Source of the DNA: Basidiobolus meristosporus CBS 931.73
Taxonomy: Eukaryota > Basidiobolomycota > Basidiobolomycetes > Basidiobolales > Basidiobolaceae
Direction: 5' to 3'
Length of the DNA: 64,000 nucleotides
Assembly (NCBI GenBank): GCA_002104905.1
Contig: MCFE01000137.1
Coordinates: 93,611-157,610, forward strand
The position numbers and the translations under genes were made by a program. The notes under the pieces are model-generated. The model did not search any database, was not told where the DNA came from, and was given only the letters and a program-made list of their open reading frames with translations. Below, piece after piece: positions 24,773-37,367 of the stretch; position 1 is the stretch's first letter, and each line of letters begins with the position of its first letter.

Positions 24773-26815
24773 ATTCCCCCACAAACCCGTATTTCGTTTC
24801 GTATAATCTTTTGCATTCTGCCTACTCTAATCGTTCTATCCACCCCCTTTTGTCGTAATTACACTCGAGGCTACCCTTTTCACGCAAATCGCACATTCAT
24901 TTCGTTTTTGGCTTTTCATAAGTATGTTAGATTATTCCGTCTTCTTTTTTGGCCCCCCGCTCCTTATTTTGCATAATTATTCATCGCATAATTTTTCCCT
25001 CACAAAAAAGTAATTCTATTCCTTCCCAGATTCTTTTGCAAAGAATGGCACACCCCACCCCTTGTTTTATATCATTTGACACTTCATTCATGCCGCCGTT
25101 TTTTTGTATATATACAATCTGGTTAGCAAGGGAGATGTCCAGACATTGAACAAGGTTCACCTCCCAATGGCCTGCTTAGAGGTTCTTCTGATGCCGGCAT
25201 CATAGCTCGAAAGCTGTTGCTTCTGTCATTGCTGTTCCTCTATGATTGAACCTAGTCGTGAAAGTTAGCTCGGATATCTGAGGTGCACTCAACTACCAGC
25301 TTTTCAGGATGGAGCGACCGCGTTTAGTTCTCTGAGTGTTAGTTTCCCGGCCATGAACGAAACATCAAACCAGCTCTTGTGTTTACCCTTTTAATCTATT
25401 CGAGAAGGATTTCGCGAGTGTAGTCTTTATTATTTTTTGGATGAGGTTCCGCTCCCATGCCCCATCTCCCTTTGTTGTTCCGCCCATTCAATATTTCGCT
25501 TCATTTATATCGCCCGTTATGGGAAGAAGAATGCAAAAGAAATAATCAAGGTTTATCTACCAACATTTCGTTATTCGTAGTATTTATCAAGAATTCTAGC
25601 GGTATGAATTATCGGAGCCAGTGAAGTCTCTTCCAGTACTGGGCATCCTTGCTTTCTCCTTCGCGAGTAGTTGAACCATGTAGCACAACTGGTATTGATC
25701 CGACTATTGGCAATGAACACGATCGTTTCCCTCTGCTAATCCGAGCCGTTGCGATGGGGTAGGATTGCCATATAGGCAACGTAGCCAGCATATCGCTTCC
25801 ATAACAGTTATTTATCAAGTGATTCGGTTTTCAAGTAATAATTCCGGTCGACATTAAGAAAAATATCAATCAAAACAGATAGAGTGAAATTTAGATTGAC
25901 CGAAGGACAAGGGGGGATTTCGTCTACATTATATTTATAGCCGGTAGTACTTGTACACTCGGGTTAAGAATCTGAATGCTCAGCACATTAATGACAAGTT
26001 TGCATTAAACCACAGCAGGCTGATTTCAATGAAAGAGTCCTTTAACATATTTACGGGTTTTCTTGGTGCGCTTTTTTAATGAGGAGCTGAGTGAGCGGAT
26101 CGGAAAAGTAAAGAAACGTAGCCTCCATGCACGAAGTAAATTCATTGATATAGTTAGTGTGGAAGGTTTATGGTTTTTTCAACAGAAATTTTGCTCCACG
26201 AGCTACTTATAGGTTCCAAGTGCTTGCAAGTGTATGCCGGTATCAAGATTTCCATGTGGTTGATGTGCCATATGTCTCTACTATGCACAGCCTGCCTCTA
26301 GCTAAATCATACCACCATGAGTATAGTACGTCATGTTGTTAGGGTCTAAGCCCTCGAAGCTAAAAAAATTGTATTCTTAGCTGAGAATCGGTTGCAAATC
26401 CGTAAAATTTATATGAATGAATGGCCTACTTATAAGCTGTTAATTTATAGAACTGTTATTTGGTGCTGTATTGATAATGGCTGACCTTGCAGTAAGCAGC
26501 AACGGTTTGATTTGTGTTTAATACCTAAATAATGGTTAGCAGATAGCGTGCCGTTGAGACCACCCGCTCGAAATAAATTTTTCCCCGTATAAACCTGCCG
26601 CTATGATTTTCCCTATCGTACCGCCATGTTACATCTTTATCTCTACATGGAGTAACGTAGGTTTCCTCACTATTCTATAGGAACCATCAAACCTATAATG
26701 AATATTAATGTCTGGCTCAACGATGCAGGATTTTAAGGAATCTCCCTATAACGTGTGAAATAATTGAGGGCAGAATCTTCACCAATCAGCAGATATATTG
26801 AAGGGTACCCCAAGC
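24773..26815. other. Intergenic, 2.0 kb, no gene recognised
   Basis: Downstream of the cyclin. It is T/C-rich for the first few hundred bases. No coding region, RNA gene or repeat was recognised. Confidence 0.45.
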
Positions 26816-27058
26816 TTACGAGAGGGTAAGGTTAAACAGATATACGGATCCCAAGTATAATACCAACGTTGCAATACCAGCGGAACCCGGGTATGTCTTC
26901 AGGCTAACATTATACGGTACTTCAAATTCCCACATATCACCCATCTGCAATTCCGACTTGGCAACGATTCGGAACGAAAAATTCGGTTGGCAAGGAATAG
27001 ATGGTAAAATAAAAACTATTGATTGATACATTGATTTATAGAAGTTCTTGATAATCAT
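26816..27058 (-). CDS. Hypothetical short membrane-anchored protein or 3' exon
   Basis: An 80-codon frame from an ATG at 27058. The middle is soluble-looking (FRIVAKSELQMGDMWEFEV) and the end is hydrophobic (GIATLVLYLGSVYLF) with a small-residue stretch (GSAG) before it, like a tail anchor or a GPI-attachment signal. It may be the last exon of a longer minus-strand gene. No family recognised. It lies downstream of medusa copy 1. Confidence 0.25.
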   Translation of the reverse strand: MIIKNFYKSMYQSIVFILPSIPCQPNFSFRIVAKSELQMGDMWEFEVPYNVSLKTYPGSAGIATLVLYLGSVYLFNLTLS

Positions 27059-27207
27059 TACCCAAATACATGTCGACCAAAACTATATACTAGTAACGAA
27101 AAATGTAGTAGGTTACATCGGCTATTTAGTTGGATTCTCAGCCTTTTTTTTCGCTTCCTCTTCTCTCCGTAGTGCATGATATTAGGAGCTTCGTCAAATA
27201 TTCTCGT

Positions 27208-27465
27208 TTACGTCCAAAAGAGAATTTCGTCACTGGTGCTCGCTCCTGTGCCAGTCAATGCTCTTCGCTCAAATAAATTACACATCGAACTAAAGATTGT
27301 ACCAAATGCACTTGCATCTGGTTGATCGGAGACGATAACAAATAGTAGGTGTTTGTTTGGGAGAGTCAGTCTGATGTTGACAGTTGTGGTGACATTGATG
27401 ACGGAAAAAGGATAGCCACAGTCTATTTCACTCTCAAAACAGGCGAAGCGGTGAGTGTTAAAACA
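27208..27465 (-). pseudogene. Coding-like remnant downstream of medusa copy 1
   Basis: A minus-strand frame of 86 codons without a good start. A stretch near its end (GASTSDEIL, about 27222-27248) aligns without gaps to RASTGDEIL in the matching place downstream of copy 2 (about 34389-34415). The differences there fall mostly at third codon positions (GCG/GCA, AGC/AGT, ACC/ACT), which suggests that this DNA once coded on the minus strand. In copy 2 the frame is interrupted by a stop. Function unknown; whether copy 1 is still a gene is open. Confidence 0.3.
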
Positions 27466-27836
27466 CAAGGAGGGGATGTGCTAGTGTTGATGAGAGAAGG
27501 GTGGAAACATGGCTTCAAGTGGAGTATTACAATAACCGGTCAGATCGAGGTCCTACCCGAAATAACGAAATGGAAAGCTATCTACACAAATAACATTCGT
27601 CCTCTTCTAAACGTTCAAGCCAGTTGTCGTCGGGCGTTTTGCATCCAGCAAGAATGAGTGTGTATGTGTACCGTGGGCTCGGCAATCTCGCTGTCCCCTC
27701 TGTCTGCCTCTCTTACTTTCTCCTTTGCTCTCCTAGCATGCACCCGCACCCGCACCCGCACGCATACACCCAGGTGGTCACACTCACACTCTTGCTCTCG
27801 TACTCGTTCTCGCCCTGCTACATGCTCCGACTGTTC

Positions 27837-30532
27837 TTATTGTTGCTCGTACTCCTCTGGCTCTCCACTGCCCATCATGAATGGCGCATGGCTCGTGAAG
27901 TTTCCTCCCATCACCGAGTTCCCCAGCATCGGTAGCGCTCCGACTGTGTTCACTTGCAGATTGCCGTTACCAATCCCCTCGCCGATATTTGTCTGGTAGC
28001 CTCCTCCTTCGACGCCTACTCCTGCTACGGCTCCGACTCCCCCTCCTGCTCCTGCTCCTATTCCATTCGGACGCTCTCCGAACATCTGGCTTTGCTCAAA
28101 GTTCGAGTAGTTCATCTCCTGTGCCTACACGTCCAAAATCTTCATTAGTATCCGTTCTTCTTCATTTTGGCTACTTTCCATTCGGTTGGCTTCTCAACCC
28201 TCGCCTCGCCTCGCCTAGCCTCTCCCCTCTCACCCTCTGCTCTTGCTTTCCCCGCTCCCTATCACTATCCCACTACTACTCCTACAGCCTCCTCCACCGC
28301 CGCTACCGCTCAGCAGTTATATTGATTCAATCATATCGTGTATTTACCTGATTGATTGTTGCCATGGGTGTGAAGCGTTGCCCTCTTCCGCCGCGCCCGT
28401 ACTCTTCCACATGCTCGTATCCGTGTGTAGCATTGCTGTCCCCATAAGAGACCCCACTGCTCGCTCCTCCATCCATTCCTCCATATGCCCCACCAAGCAT
28501 GCTCCCTTTGGTCCCTCGCGGAAATGCTGACTGGTTGGCTCCTTCCGGATTCAGCCCACTACTCAGCAGAAGCTGAGGTGATGGGAACTGCCTGCCATCT
28601 GATGAGTACATCTCTTCCTCGTAGTTGCGTGCTTGCTGTGCGTGCGCCATTTGGGGGTAATGTTGTTGCTGCTGCTGCTGTGGTGGTAACTGCCTTGGAT
28701 TGACATCTGCAAGTGAATGCCGTCTTGGCTGGTTGTATGGTAAGGTATATGGATCAGCAAGCGAGTGTCTTCGCAGGTAGAGGTGCCGCCGTTGTGGTGC
28801 TGGATGATGGGATCCTTGGGTGGGTGCTACAAAATTGTCATTAAGCTGGGTTACTGTACTGAATCTGGTCAAACCCGCGCTGAACTCCATCTCATTCTCA
28901 CCCCGCTATACCTTGCCATACTCTGCCCTATCTCCACTTCACTCCTATCCTATCCTATCCTATCCTATCCTTTCTTTTCCTTTCCTCTAGACTACGCTAC
29001 ACTACTATTCATGAAATTATGAATGTGTGTACTTACTGCTGTATCCTGATTGCATCGATGCCGAGTCTACGGAATGTGGACTGCCTTGCACAGACTCGGG
29101 GTTGTTCCCTGCTCCTTGTCCAAAGCTCATCCCCATAGGCTCATTCGCTGACGCCAGGGTCTGATTTGCCATCGAGCCAAGATCTTGTGAGTAAAAGCGA
29201 GGCCGGCTGAATTGTTGATTGTATCCTAGACAACACATGGTGTTTGTTAGTAATGCCTTGAATCTGTTTCGTCCCTCCGTCCATGGTGCTGAAGTCCCCT
29301 TCTCCCACTCTCGCTCATATCAAGCTGAAGTCTGTCTCCCCACCGCCTGCTCCGCCACCGTCGCCGTCGCCGCCACCGCCCCCTCCCCACACATCTTCTG
29401 CACTCATCGACGGACTCATACACTCTATCATACTCGAAATCACCAACCTTGCTGATTGTACGGCGTCCCTGACGCGAATCCTCCATTGAATGTATCCATG
29501 TTGACGCTGACCGTACTGCTGTAGCTTGCCGTCTGTTCAATAGTAAACATTGCATTGTTAGTATCGTTGCTTCAGAACTGTCTTCACCTCTAGAGTGACC
29601 AATGCCACTGCTATCACTACGCTCAATTCTCTCTCTCTCTCTCTCTCTCTCTCCCCCTCACTCTCTCTCTTCTGTGCAGCCCAGTGGTTCTCCTCCACCT
29701 TCATGTTTGTAAAACAAGCCCACTCTTTGGCTGCTGCTACTATCGCTGACATTACCGCTACTACGACTTCTACTTACATATTTCCCTATGATCTTCTTCA
29801 GCGCATATGGCAGCACCTTCCACGGGAACACCTTCACATCCTTCTCGATATTCCTTGGCTTCGGGTTCGGGAACGACATGATCAGCTTGAAGAACTCCGC
29901 CGACTCTGGTTTACATTTCGACACGGTGAGTGGCCGGAACCCTTCTAGGTTCCTTCGGATCCGATTCTTCTCCTCCACCGTGAACCGCACCGCTATCAAC
30001 GACTCCAGCAGATAGATGCAGTCCACGCTGGTGATGAAGTAGTCCTTCTTCTCCTCCCAATAAATGCACGATACCACGATGCTGTTGGGACCTCTTTCGG
30101 CCGGGGCGACGGGCTGGAAGCCACAGTGGATAACGTTGTTTTTGTGCTGACGCCAAAACTGAACCAGGCGACGCTTCGCCTCATTCTCTTCGTTGGTCCT
30201 ATTGGCAATAAAGATTAGGTACATGGTGAAAGTACTACGAGAAGCGTAACATACCAATTCATGGTCATGTCCTCAACCACGCCATTCAAGCTCAAGGAAG
30301 CCTTGTTCAGCAGGGAGGCGTAGGCGTTTTGTACTCTCTCCTGGGCTGGCCCAACCGGTCCAGTTTGTGCGAGGTTGTAGGGAGCGGTGCTACCAGTAAG
30401 GTAATAATGAGACGGGTGCAAGGTTTCCTGCGTTTGCTCAAGATTCATGGGAGTTTTGACGCCTGATCCGTTTTCCTGAGCGGATGCATAAAATGGTCGC
30501 ATAGAAAGTTGTGGACTATGGGGAGAGATCAT
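27837..30532 (-). CDS. medA: Medusa (MedA)-type developmental regulator, copy 1
   Basis: A fungal nuclear regulator; in Aspergillus, medA controls conidiophore form, adhesion and development. Six exons, complement(join(27837..28124,28348..28853,29037..29225,29448..29532,29778..30198,30255..30532)), 588 residues. Exon 1 (to residue 93) is a Ser/Gln-rich leader ending in an NAYASLLNKASL helix. Exon 2 (to 233) is the conserved core, including YWEEKKDYFITSVD, TVEEKNRIRRNLEGFRPLTV and NPKPRNIEKDVKVFPW. The rest is low-complexity: two RRHSLAD repeats (352-358, 368-374), a run of six Gln, and Gly-rich blocks, with an acidic GEPEEYEQQ end. The exon 4/5 junction has an alternative reading. The start is the first ATG; an upstream TTG is not used. 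Confidence 0.88.
28942..28970. repeat. TCCTA pentanucleotide microsatellite
   Basis: About five tandem TCCTA units within an intron of medusa copy 1; the same array occurs at 36114-36141 in copy 2. Confidence 0.8.
29628..29653. repeat. CT dinucleotide microsatellite in intron 2
   Basis: About 12 CT units in the second intron of medusa copy 1, followed by an interrupted second run. The matching run in copy 2 (36799-36823) differs slightly in length. Confidence 0.85.
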
Positions 30533-33500
30533 CGACTTTTTGTACAATCACTTTTGAAAACTATTTGGTAGAAAACTGTCTATTTGAATCGATAACGGGT
30601 AGCAGGATAGTAATTTCAAGTGATTTGTGTAACAAACCTCTAAACAATACAATTATATACGAGGAGCTATGTGGTTGAATAATGAAACAGAAATTCAGTC
30701 GCAGCTAGCGATCTATTCTACCAACGCGACAGATCCAGCGACGTAATAAGAGTGAGATTCAACTTGATAAAATACGGTGAAAAATAGATGCACCATAGAA
30801 AGATCCAGGCAAATTCGCAAAAGGGGCTGATCTTTAAGTAAAACTGGTATGAAACCGGTACAAACAGCAGAAAAGGAAAAGTCAAATGAAAAGCGATAAT
30901 GGTGAAGTATCCGTAATGGAGCTCGTGAAATCGGCGGGACCACTTATGGACACATTCTCAGGGTAATAAAATGTCGCCAGAGCTTATCGGAGTAGCGGTG
31001 CTGAGCTGAACGTCGACAATAGCTATGAACCTCTACAAGCATATGCTTTCAGAAATCCCCCCCCCGTGCTGAATCAGCTCGGATCTCGTACCCATCTACC
31101 AGATCCGACCTCAATGAACACGGATGTTTCAGAAATAGCCCCAAACGTACTTCAACCGTCATGGCCAATGGAAGGAGATGTTTAGTTTAATTAAGAATAC
31201 CAGCAGCTTATCTGCATATCCAAGCTGTAGATGCTATCCAGTCTCAAGCAACTCCCTGGATAGCTCACATTTGAAACCGAATGAAGTACATTTGTCTATC
31301 AGATCGTTATTAGGGAAGATGCATGATATACTAGGGGCAGCCTAATTGGCCAGAACTCGGATGCTGATGGCTGTGAATTGGCATTCAGCACACTGATGAT
31401 CAGGAGGGATTCAGCATGATACAATCAAATATTCCCATCCTGCTACCTTCGCAGGAAATAAATGAATCTTCACAGCCCGATGAAAGATTGGTCGAGCCCG
31501 CCCTGGTAAATGGCGGCCTCCATTGGTGCGCCTTGTCCCCCGATTGCTGGGTAGATCTTTCAATGGATGCCAAAACCTTCATAAAACAATGATCCAAGAT
31601 ATATATTTAGACCTGGTCTGAGTTGTCGGTGAGACATGTTCGGGGGAGTCGCTGCTGTGGATTCCTGTGTGAGGTCACTCATTGGATCATGTGTCTCACT
31701 CGACTCACTAGCTTTCCCAGATAATCCTGGATACCGAGGGCAATGATTCAGCTGACGTCGACAGGTTTGATAACAACTGCATGCACATGTCTCATTCGTC
31801 TTGTGCGAAATGTTGAGTCAACCGCGACTTCTCGTGCCCATCGATGGGTTGAAATGATGCATCTGCCGAATTCCTCGTAACGATTCTAACCCATTTTGTC
31901 ATCTGGTCGCCTGTCTCGACAACAAACCAAGTTTGATTTGCTCAAACCTTATAAATCCAACACACATGTGATCGTGTACCACGAAAACTTCCAATCCTTT
32001 GGATTGGAGATTGGCGATAATTACCAAGTCTTGATTTCTTCGCAGTCCGATTGAATGCCAACCAACATGAGGGTTTCACCTGCATCAATCGCTAGCGTAG
32101 AGCAAGACAGGCTCACCCAACTGAATAGGCCGTATTCAAGCGTACCAGGAATGCCTCAAGAGGGATAGACTTACTGTCAGAAAAGCAGGTTGAACTGCGT
32201 ACGGCATAGGAGGTCCCATGGGCCTGAGCGGCTGTAGTGCCAGGGTGACAAAAAACCAAGAAAATCTGGTAGCCGATGCGATGACCGTAGGGATTGGTTC
32301 TTGAAGCGTCTAAACATTCTCTGTGTCCTGGGCTCCAATAGAAGGCCTTGCCAAACGAGTGAAATCTCACGAATTACCAGTCGACAGGATTTCTTGGCGA
32401 ATCCTAATATCGCATGCTGATGAAGGGCCAGGTTTTAAATTGATAAACTGGAAAAGCTTTGATCAAGTAGGTAGACGGCATCGCATTGATGATATGATCT
32501 CAGGACTATTGGCATCCGAATCGGATCTGTGTTCGTTACCCAAATGACATAAACCTAGATAGCTGAAGCTTGCCGATCAGTCTCAAATAACCCAGTGGTC
32601 TACGTTTGCTCAAACACATCCATACCACCAATTACACATGCACACCACTCTCTCTGAATCCTCTCACCGATATCGTAAGCCTAGCCGGTATCCACTAGCT
32701 GTGCGCCTGAAATCAAGGGCTAAAAATACAAACAAATTTCAATTAGATCATACATAATGAATCAGTGCTTTCCGAGATGGTTGCATGGTCCTGCATCCTG
32801 CGGAATTACTAACCCCCTCCAATCAATAACCCTTTGTCAACAATATCACAACCATAGCACTAAACTTTATATGACCACAGTGCTCGATTATCATGGTTAC
32901 CAAACCCAACGATGAGACAACACGGGCTCCGATCCTAACAGCTCTAGTGCTAACAAGATTAGTGCCGTCTATTTTTAAGCACAAAGTTCCTGGAGTGACA
33001 TCGTAGTATCTCCTACAGTTACAGATCACAACTGCTGATATGCACAACACTAGCCCTTGGCGATAACACAAAATCACTCATTTTGGTGTCAGATCTACTT
33101 ACTCGACAATGCTGCGTGATGCACAGTTAGGGTGCATACTCTATAGTGATGCATCATTTACAAGAGGGTTTAATAACTGCTTGGTGATTTGTCTGATTAA
33201 GTTCTGTGGCAACTTCTGGAGCAGGTTCGAGGTCAAGAATAATGTAACAACAACGTAAGCAAGTTTTCTGTGTAGTAGAGACTACACTAGTCAGTCGCTG
33301 GTCTAATTGGTTGTTTCAATGATGATCCATCGCCTGTTTTATACCAAGAAGTACGCTCAACCAGGATCTGTCTGGTTGTAAAGATGTTTACTCTTCATAG
33401 CCACCACTATCCACTTTACCAGCTAGCCAATCTGTAAAAACGAAATCTATCAGGTTGATATGTGCCAAGTCGTACAATTGGATATCTGGCACCATTGTAT

Positions 33501-34194
33501 AACATCAAACTCTCTCATCATGTACTTCCCATTCCAGAGCTTCATCATTTCGGCACTTCAAGGAGGTATCACAAGGCACTTTGATGTGGCGCTGCGTAGC
33601 GCCACTTTGAGTAATAGTAAGGAGTTCAGTGTTACGTAAATGATTAGAAATTTCAATACATTATTGTGGTGAGGCTAATCACTGATATATCAGCCTGATG
33701 TAAGCAAGGGGATGGCATTCAACAACATTGCAGAAAATTCAAGTACCATGGACTTAAGTGCTGTGATGAGATTCAGTGGCTTTGAATTATTGTGGGTTCA
33801 TTTCGTCTTGAATTGCAGTAATTGACCTCTATTCTCGTTAATTATTTTCGACCTATCAATCAACTGTTACATACATATATACTTGGCGTCGATCATGACA
33901 TGGTGAAAATCGTTGTAGAGTTGGGGTGGGATAGTTCAGAGATTATTGGTCAACATAGGCATATACAAACTCCTATCATAAATTGTCAGAAAATTGAATA
34001 CTAATGAGAAGCTATGCCAGAATGAACAACCACCACGTAATGAAATGTAATATCAGTTGCCACACCAGTAGAATTTCGGTGGTGTACATATATAACTTAG
34101 TATGGTAATGTGCTCACCAACGTATTCTCGGGTCCAATGTATTGATATTTTAATAATGTTACAGAGTTATAATGTATATGCACCTCGAAAACCA
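30533..34194. other. Intergenic, 3.7 kb, no gene recognised
   Basis: Upstream of medusa copy 1 and downstream of copy 2. No frame with a domain was seen, and no tRNA-like box B. Long upstream regions are common for developmental regulators, so part of it may be regulatory; the sequence alone does not show which part. Confidence 0.45.
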
Positions 34195-34536
34195 AAACAT
34201 CCGCCAAAACTATATACCATTAATGAAATTTGTAGTACACTGGCAAGTGGTGGTTACGCCTGAGTCAACTAAAGCGATTTCTCACGCTCCTCCTCATTCC
34301 ATAATCCTACGCTCATTCGCTCTACCAACTAGGACTCGAGTTGCAATTCAGGAGTACAGCCAATCCCCGTTTTTTACTTCAACCAGAATTTCGTCACCAG
34401 TACTTGCTCTGATGCCACTGAAGGCATTGAAGTTCAAACGAATCGGCTACTAGTCACCGATGTACATAACATTTCATACTTATGGGTGCCTGGCACTTTA
34501 AATACATCGGAAAGGGGATGCTTAGATAAGCCAATC
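34195..34536. repeat. Diverged 3' flank of medusa copy 2
   Basis: Homologous to about 27070-27371 but strongly diverged. Shared landmarks: CCAAAACTATATAC near the left edge and AGAATTTCGTCAC near the middle. It shows that the duplication itself is older than the near-identical tract that follows. Confidence 0.65.
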
Positions 34537-36798
34537 TAATGTTGACAGTTGTGGTGACATTGATGACGGAAAAAGGATAGCCACAGTCTATTTCACTCTC
34601 AAAACAGGCGAAGCGGTGAGTGTTAAAACACAAGGAGGGGATGTGCTAGTGTTGATGAGAGAAGGGTGGAAACATGGCTTCAAGTGGAGTATTACAATAA
34701 CCGGTCAGATCGAGGTCCTACCCGAAATAACGAAATGGAAAGCTATCTACACAAATAACATTCGTCCTCTTCTAAACGTTCAAGCCAGTTGTCGTCGGGC
34801 GTTTTGCATCCAGCAAGAATGAGTGTGTATGTGTACCGTGGGCTCGGCAATCTCGCTGTCCCCTCTGTCTGTCTCTCTTACTCTCTCCTTTGCTCTCCTA
34901 GCATGCACCCGCACACGCACACGCACGCATATACCCAGGTGGTCACACTCACACTCACGCTCTTGCTCTCGTACTCGTTCTCGCCCTGCTACATGCTCCG
35001 ACTGTTCTTATTGTTGCTCGTACTCCTCTGGCTCTCCACTGCCCATCATGAATGGCGCATGGCTCGTGAAGTTTCCTCCCATCACCGAGTTCCCCAGCAT
35101 CGGTAGCGCTCCGACTGTGTTCACTTGCAGATTGCCGTTACCAATCCCCTCGCCAATATTTGTCTGGTAGCCTCCTCCTTCGACTCCCCCTCCTGCTCCT
35201 GCTCCTATTCCATTCGGACGCTCTCCGAACATCTGGCTTTGCTCAAAGTTCGAGTAGTTCATCTCCTGTGCCTACACGTCCAAAATCTTCATTAGTATCC
35301 GTTCTTCTTCATTTTGGCTACTTTCCATTCGGTTGGCTTCTCAACCCTCGCCTCGCCTCGCCTAGCCTCTCCCCTCTCACCCTCTGCTCTTACTTTCCCC
35401 GCTCCCTATCACTATCCCACTACTACTCCTACAGCCTCCTCCACCGCCGCCACCGCTCAGCAGTTATATTGATTCAATCATATCGTGTATTTACCTGATT
35501 GATTGTTGCCATGGGTGTGAAGCGTTGCCCTCTTCCGCCGCGCCCGTACTCTTCCACATGCTCGTATCCGTGTGTAGCATTGCTGTCCCCATAAGAGACC
35601 CCACTGCTCGCTCCTCCATCCATTCCTCCATATGCCCCACCAAGCATGCTCCCTTTGGTCCCTCGCGGAAATGCTGACTGGTTGGCTCCTTCCGGATTCA
35701 GCCCACTACTCAGCAGAAGCTGAGGTGATGGGAACTGCCTGCCATCTGATGAGTACATCTCTTCCTCGTAGTTGCGTGCTTGCTGTGCGTGCGCCATTTG
35801 GGGGTAATGTTGTTGCTGTTGCTGTTGCTGTTGTTGTTGTTGCTGCTGCTGTGGTGGTAACTGCCTTGGATTGACATCTGCAAGTGAATGCCGTCTTGGC
35901 TGGTTGTATGGTAAGGTATATGGATCAGCAAGCGAGTGTCTTCGCAGGTAGAGGTGCCGCCGTTGTGGTGCTGGATGATGGGATCCTTGGGTGGGTGCTA
36001 CAAAATTGTCATTAAGCTGGGTTACTGTACTGAATCTGGTCAAACCCGCGCTGAACTCCATCTCATTCTCACCCCGCTATACCTTGCCATACTCTGCCCT
36101 ATCTCCACTTCACTCCTATCCTATCCTATCCTATCCTATCCTTTCTTTTCCTTTCCTCTAGACTACGCTACACTACTATTCATGAAATTATGAATGTGTG
36201 TACTTACTGCTGTATCCTGATTGCATCGATGCCGAGTCTACGGAATGTGGACTGCCTTGCACAGACTCGGGGTTGTTCCCTGCTCCTTGTCCAAAGCTCA
36301 TCCCCATAGGCTCATTCGCTGACGCCAGGGTCTGATTTGCCATCGAGCCAAGATCTTGGGAGTAAAAGCGAGGCCGGCTGAATTGTTGATTGTATCCTAG
36401 ACAACACATGGTGTTTGTTAGTAATGCCTTGAATCTGTTTCGTCCCTCCGTCCATGGTGCTGAAGTCCCCTTCTCCCACTCTCGCTCATATCAAGCTGAA
36501 GTCTGTCTCCCCACCGCCTGCTCCGCCACCGTCGCCGTCGCCGCCACCGCCCCCTCCCCACACATCTTCTGCACTCATCGACGGACTCGTACACTCTATC
36601 ATACTCGAAATCACCAACCTTGCTGATTGTACGGCGTCCCTGACGCGAATCCTCCATTGAATGTATCCATGTTGACGCTGACCGTGCTGCTGTAGCTCGC
36701 CGTCTGTTCAATAGTAAACATTGCATTGTTAGTATCGTTGCTTCAGAACTGTCTTCACCTCTAGAGTGACCAATGCCACTGCTATCACTACGCTCAAT

Positions 36799-36830
<32 letters not shown>

Positions 36831-37367
36831 TCTCTCTCTTCTGTGCAGCCCAGTGGTTCTCCTCCACCTTCATGTTTGTAAAACAAGCCCACTCTTTGGC
36901 TGCTGCTACTATCGCTGACATTACCGCTACTACGACTTCTACTTACATATTTCCCTATGATCTTCTTCAGCGCATATGGCAGCACCTTCCACGGGAACAC
37001 CTTCACATCCTTCTCGATATTCCTTGGCTTCGGGTTCGGGAACGACATGATCAGCTTGAAGAACTCCGCCGACTCTGGTTTACATTTCGACACGGTGAGT
37101 GGCCGGAACCCTTCTAGGTTCCTTCGGATCCGATTCTTCTCCTCCACCGTGAACCGCACCGCTATCAACGACTCCAGCAGATAGATGCAGTCCACGCTGG
37201 TGATGAAGTAGTCCTTCTTCTCCTCCCAATAAATGCACGATACCACGATGCTGTTGGGGCCTCTTTCGGCCGGGGCGACGGGCTGGAAGCCACAGTGGAT
37301 AACGTTGTTTTTGTGCTGACGCCAAAACTGAACCAGGCGACGCTTCGCCTCCTTCTCTTCGCTTGTC
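34537..37367 (-). repeat. Segmental duplicate, converted tract, copy 2
   Basis: Near-identical to 27372-30198 and in the same orientation, offset by about 7.17 kb. The right edge falls at the start of exon 2, where the copies begin to differ (plus-strand CCTCATTCTC against CCTCCTTCTC) and then diverge completely in intron 1. Confidence 0.9.

Larger units (their letters stand above)
27372..30198 (-). repeat. Segmental duplicate, converted tract, copy 1
   Basis: About 2.83 kb nearly identical to 34537-37367, introns and 3' flank included. Differences are scattered single bases and short indels, chiefly in the Gln/Gly-rich codon runs and microsatellites. Outside the tract both flanks are still homologous but clearly diverged. 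Confidence 0.9.

Noticed and set aside
27349..27657. Protein-like 102-codon plus-strand frame, repeated in part near 34616-34822
   Set aside because: Its conservation between the copies is explained by the converted tract, it lies antisense to the 3' flank of medusa, and no domain is recognised.
28243..29489. Several plus-strand frames rich in Ser, Leu and Pro across the medusa genes
   Set aside because: They are antisense shadows of low-complexity exons and CT-rich introns.
29658..29777. Extension of medusa exon 2 past residue 233 (SRSRSSGNVS...)
   Set aside because: A GTAAGT donor follows the conserved GKY end of the core, and the next exon continues the family sequence in phase.
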